From Desulfobacterales bacterium (GTDB lineage Bacteria > Desulfobacterota > Desulfobacteria > Desulfobacterales > RPRI01): a stretch of 5,936 nt of DNA. The notes beneath the pieces are model-generated. The model ran no database searches. It was not told the DNA's origin and saw only the letters and a program-made list of their open reading frames with translations. The stretch covers positions 1 through 5,936 of the forward strand of contig JAGVOC010000435.1 of assembly GCA_020052975.1 (NCBI GenBank), read 5' to 3'. This document shows positions 5,859-5,936 of this stretch, in pieces. Within the stretch, counting starts at the first letter, position 1, and every line of letters begins with the position of its first letter. Made by a program: the position numbers and the translations under genes.

Positions 5859-5936
5859 AGGTTTTTCTAATTTCCGGACAGAAAACTGTTCCGGCAGTAC
5901 CGGCACCCTTTCGGATTTTGCTCCGTACCCTTCAAA
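5856..5936 (-). CDS. C-terminal 26 codons of an unidentified protein, possibly a transposase
   Basis: From the right edge the minus strand is open for 26 codons and ends at TAG (5856-5858). The tail begins FEGYGAKSERVPVLPEQF and ends KLEKP: charged, without low-complexity bias, and plausible as real coding sequence. It is too short to assign to a family. The IS-like end beside its stop suggests a transposase, but it could equally be an ordinary upstream gene on the same strand as the ApgM-like operon, from which its stop is 60 bases away. The edge position is also compatible with a chance open frame. Confidence 0.35.
   Translation of the reverse strand, partial: FEGYGAKSERVPVLPEQFSVRKLEKP
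5874..5894 (-). repeat. GC-rich hairpin in the right-edge reading frame
   Basis: ccggacag (5874-5881) pairs with ctgttccgg (5886-5894) around an AAAA loop, with a single bulged T. It lies inside the partial reading frame, and no T-run follows at the expected distance on the minus strand, so it does not look like a standard terminator. Confidence 0.3.

Overview
This window looks like a stretch of chromosome from an anaerobic or redox-versatile Gram-negative bacterium. A Nitrospirota- or Desulfobacterota-like host would fit. That placement is an inference from gene content: an HdrD/GlpC-type iron-sulfur protein, an archaeal-type phosphoglycerate mutase relative, and a secreted alpha/alpha-toroid protein with a carboxypeptidase-regulatory-like domain. 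No marker gene is present to prove it. I see no rRNA, tRNA or CRISPR array.

Layout. Positions 1-1146 (minus) hold the first 382 codons of an exported protein with prenyltransferase/squalene-cyclase-like repeats followed by a beta-sandwich domain; the gene runs off the left edge. Positions 1147-1818 form a gene-poor, partly very AT-rich spacer. It contains a ribosome-binding site for the exported protein, a long nested hairpin in that gene's probable leader (1201-1260), and a 25-bp imperfect direct repeat (1354-1378 and 1548-1572). Positions 1828-3705 (plus) encode an unusual fusion: two [4Fe-4S] motifs, two CCG cysteine-rich domains and a C-terminal TVP38/TMEM64 (VTT) membrane domain. Its 3' end overlaps by 15 bp, tail to tail, with a minus-strand two-gene operon. 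That operon reads from 5795 to 3691: first an ApgM-like member of the alkaline phosphatase superfamily, then, through a 4-bp start/stop overlap, a PP-loop ATPase-like protein of unknown substrate. The right edge (about 5841-5936) holds the last 26 codons of another minus-strand reading frame, with sequence resembling an insertion-sequence end just beyond its stop.

How the genes may work together. The ApgM-like and PP-loop genes are almost certainly co-translated and probably share a pathway. The ApgM-like protein keeps the metal/phosphate site of its superfamily but appears to lack arginine motifs that I associate with phosphoglycerate binding, and the PP-loop protein has an altered loop plus a CxxCH motif. 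The pair may therefore serve a modification or biosynthetic route rather than glycolysis. The Fe-S/TVP38 fusion suggests a membrane-anchored redox protein, with electrons or disulfides handled by the CCG domains beside an integral membrane VTT module. These two points are the most interesting content of the window.
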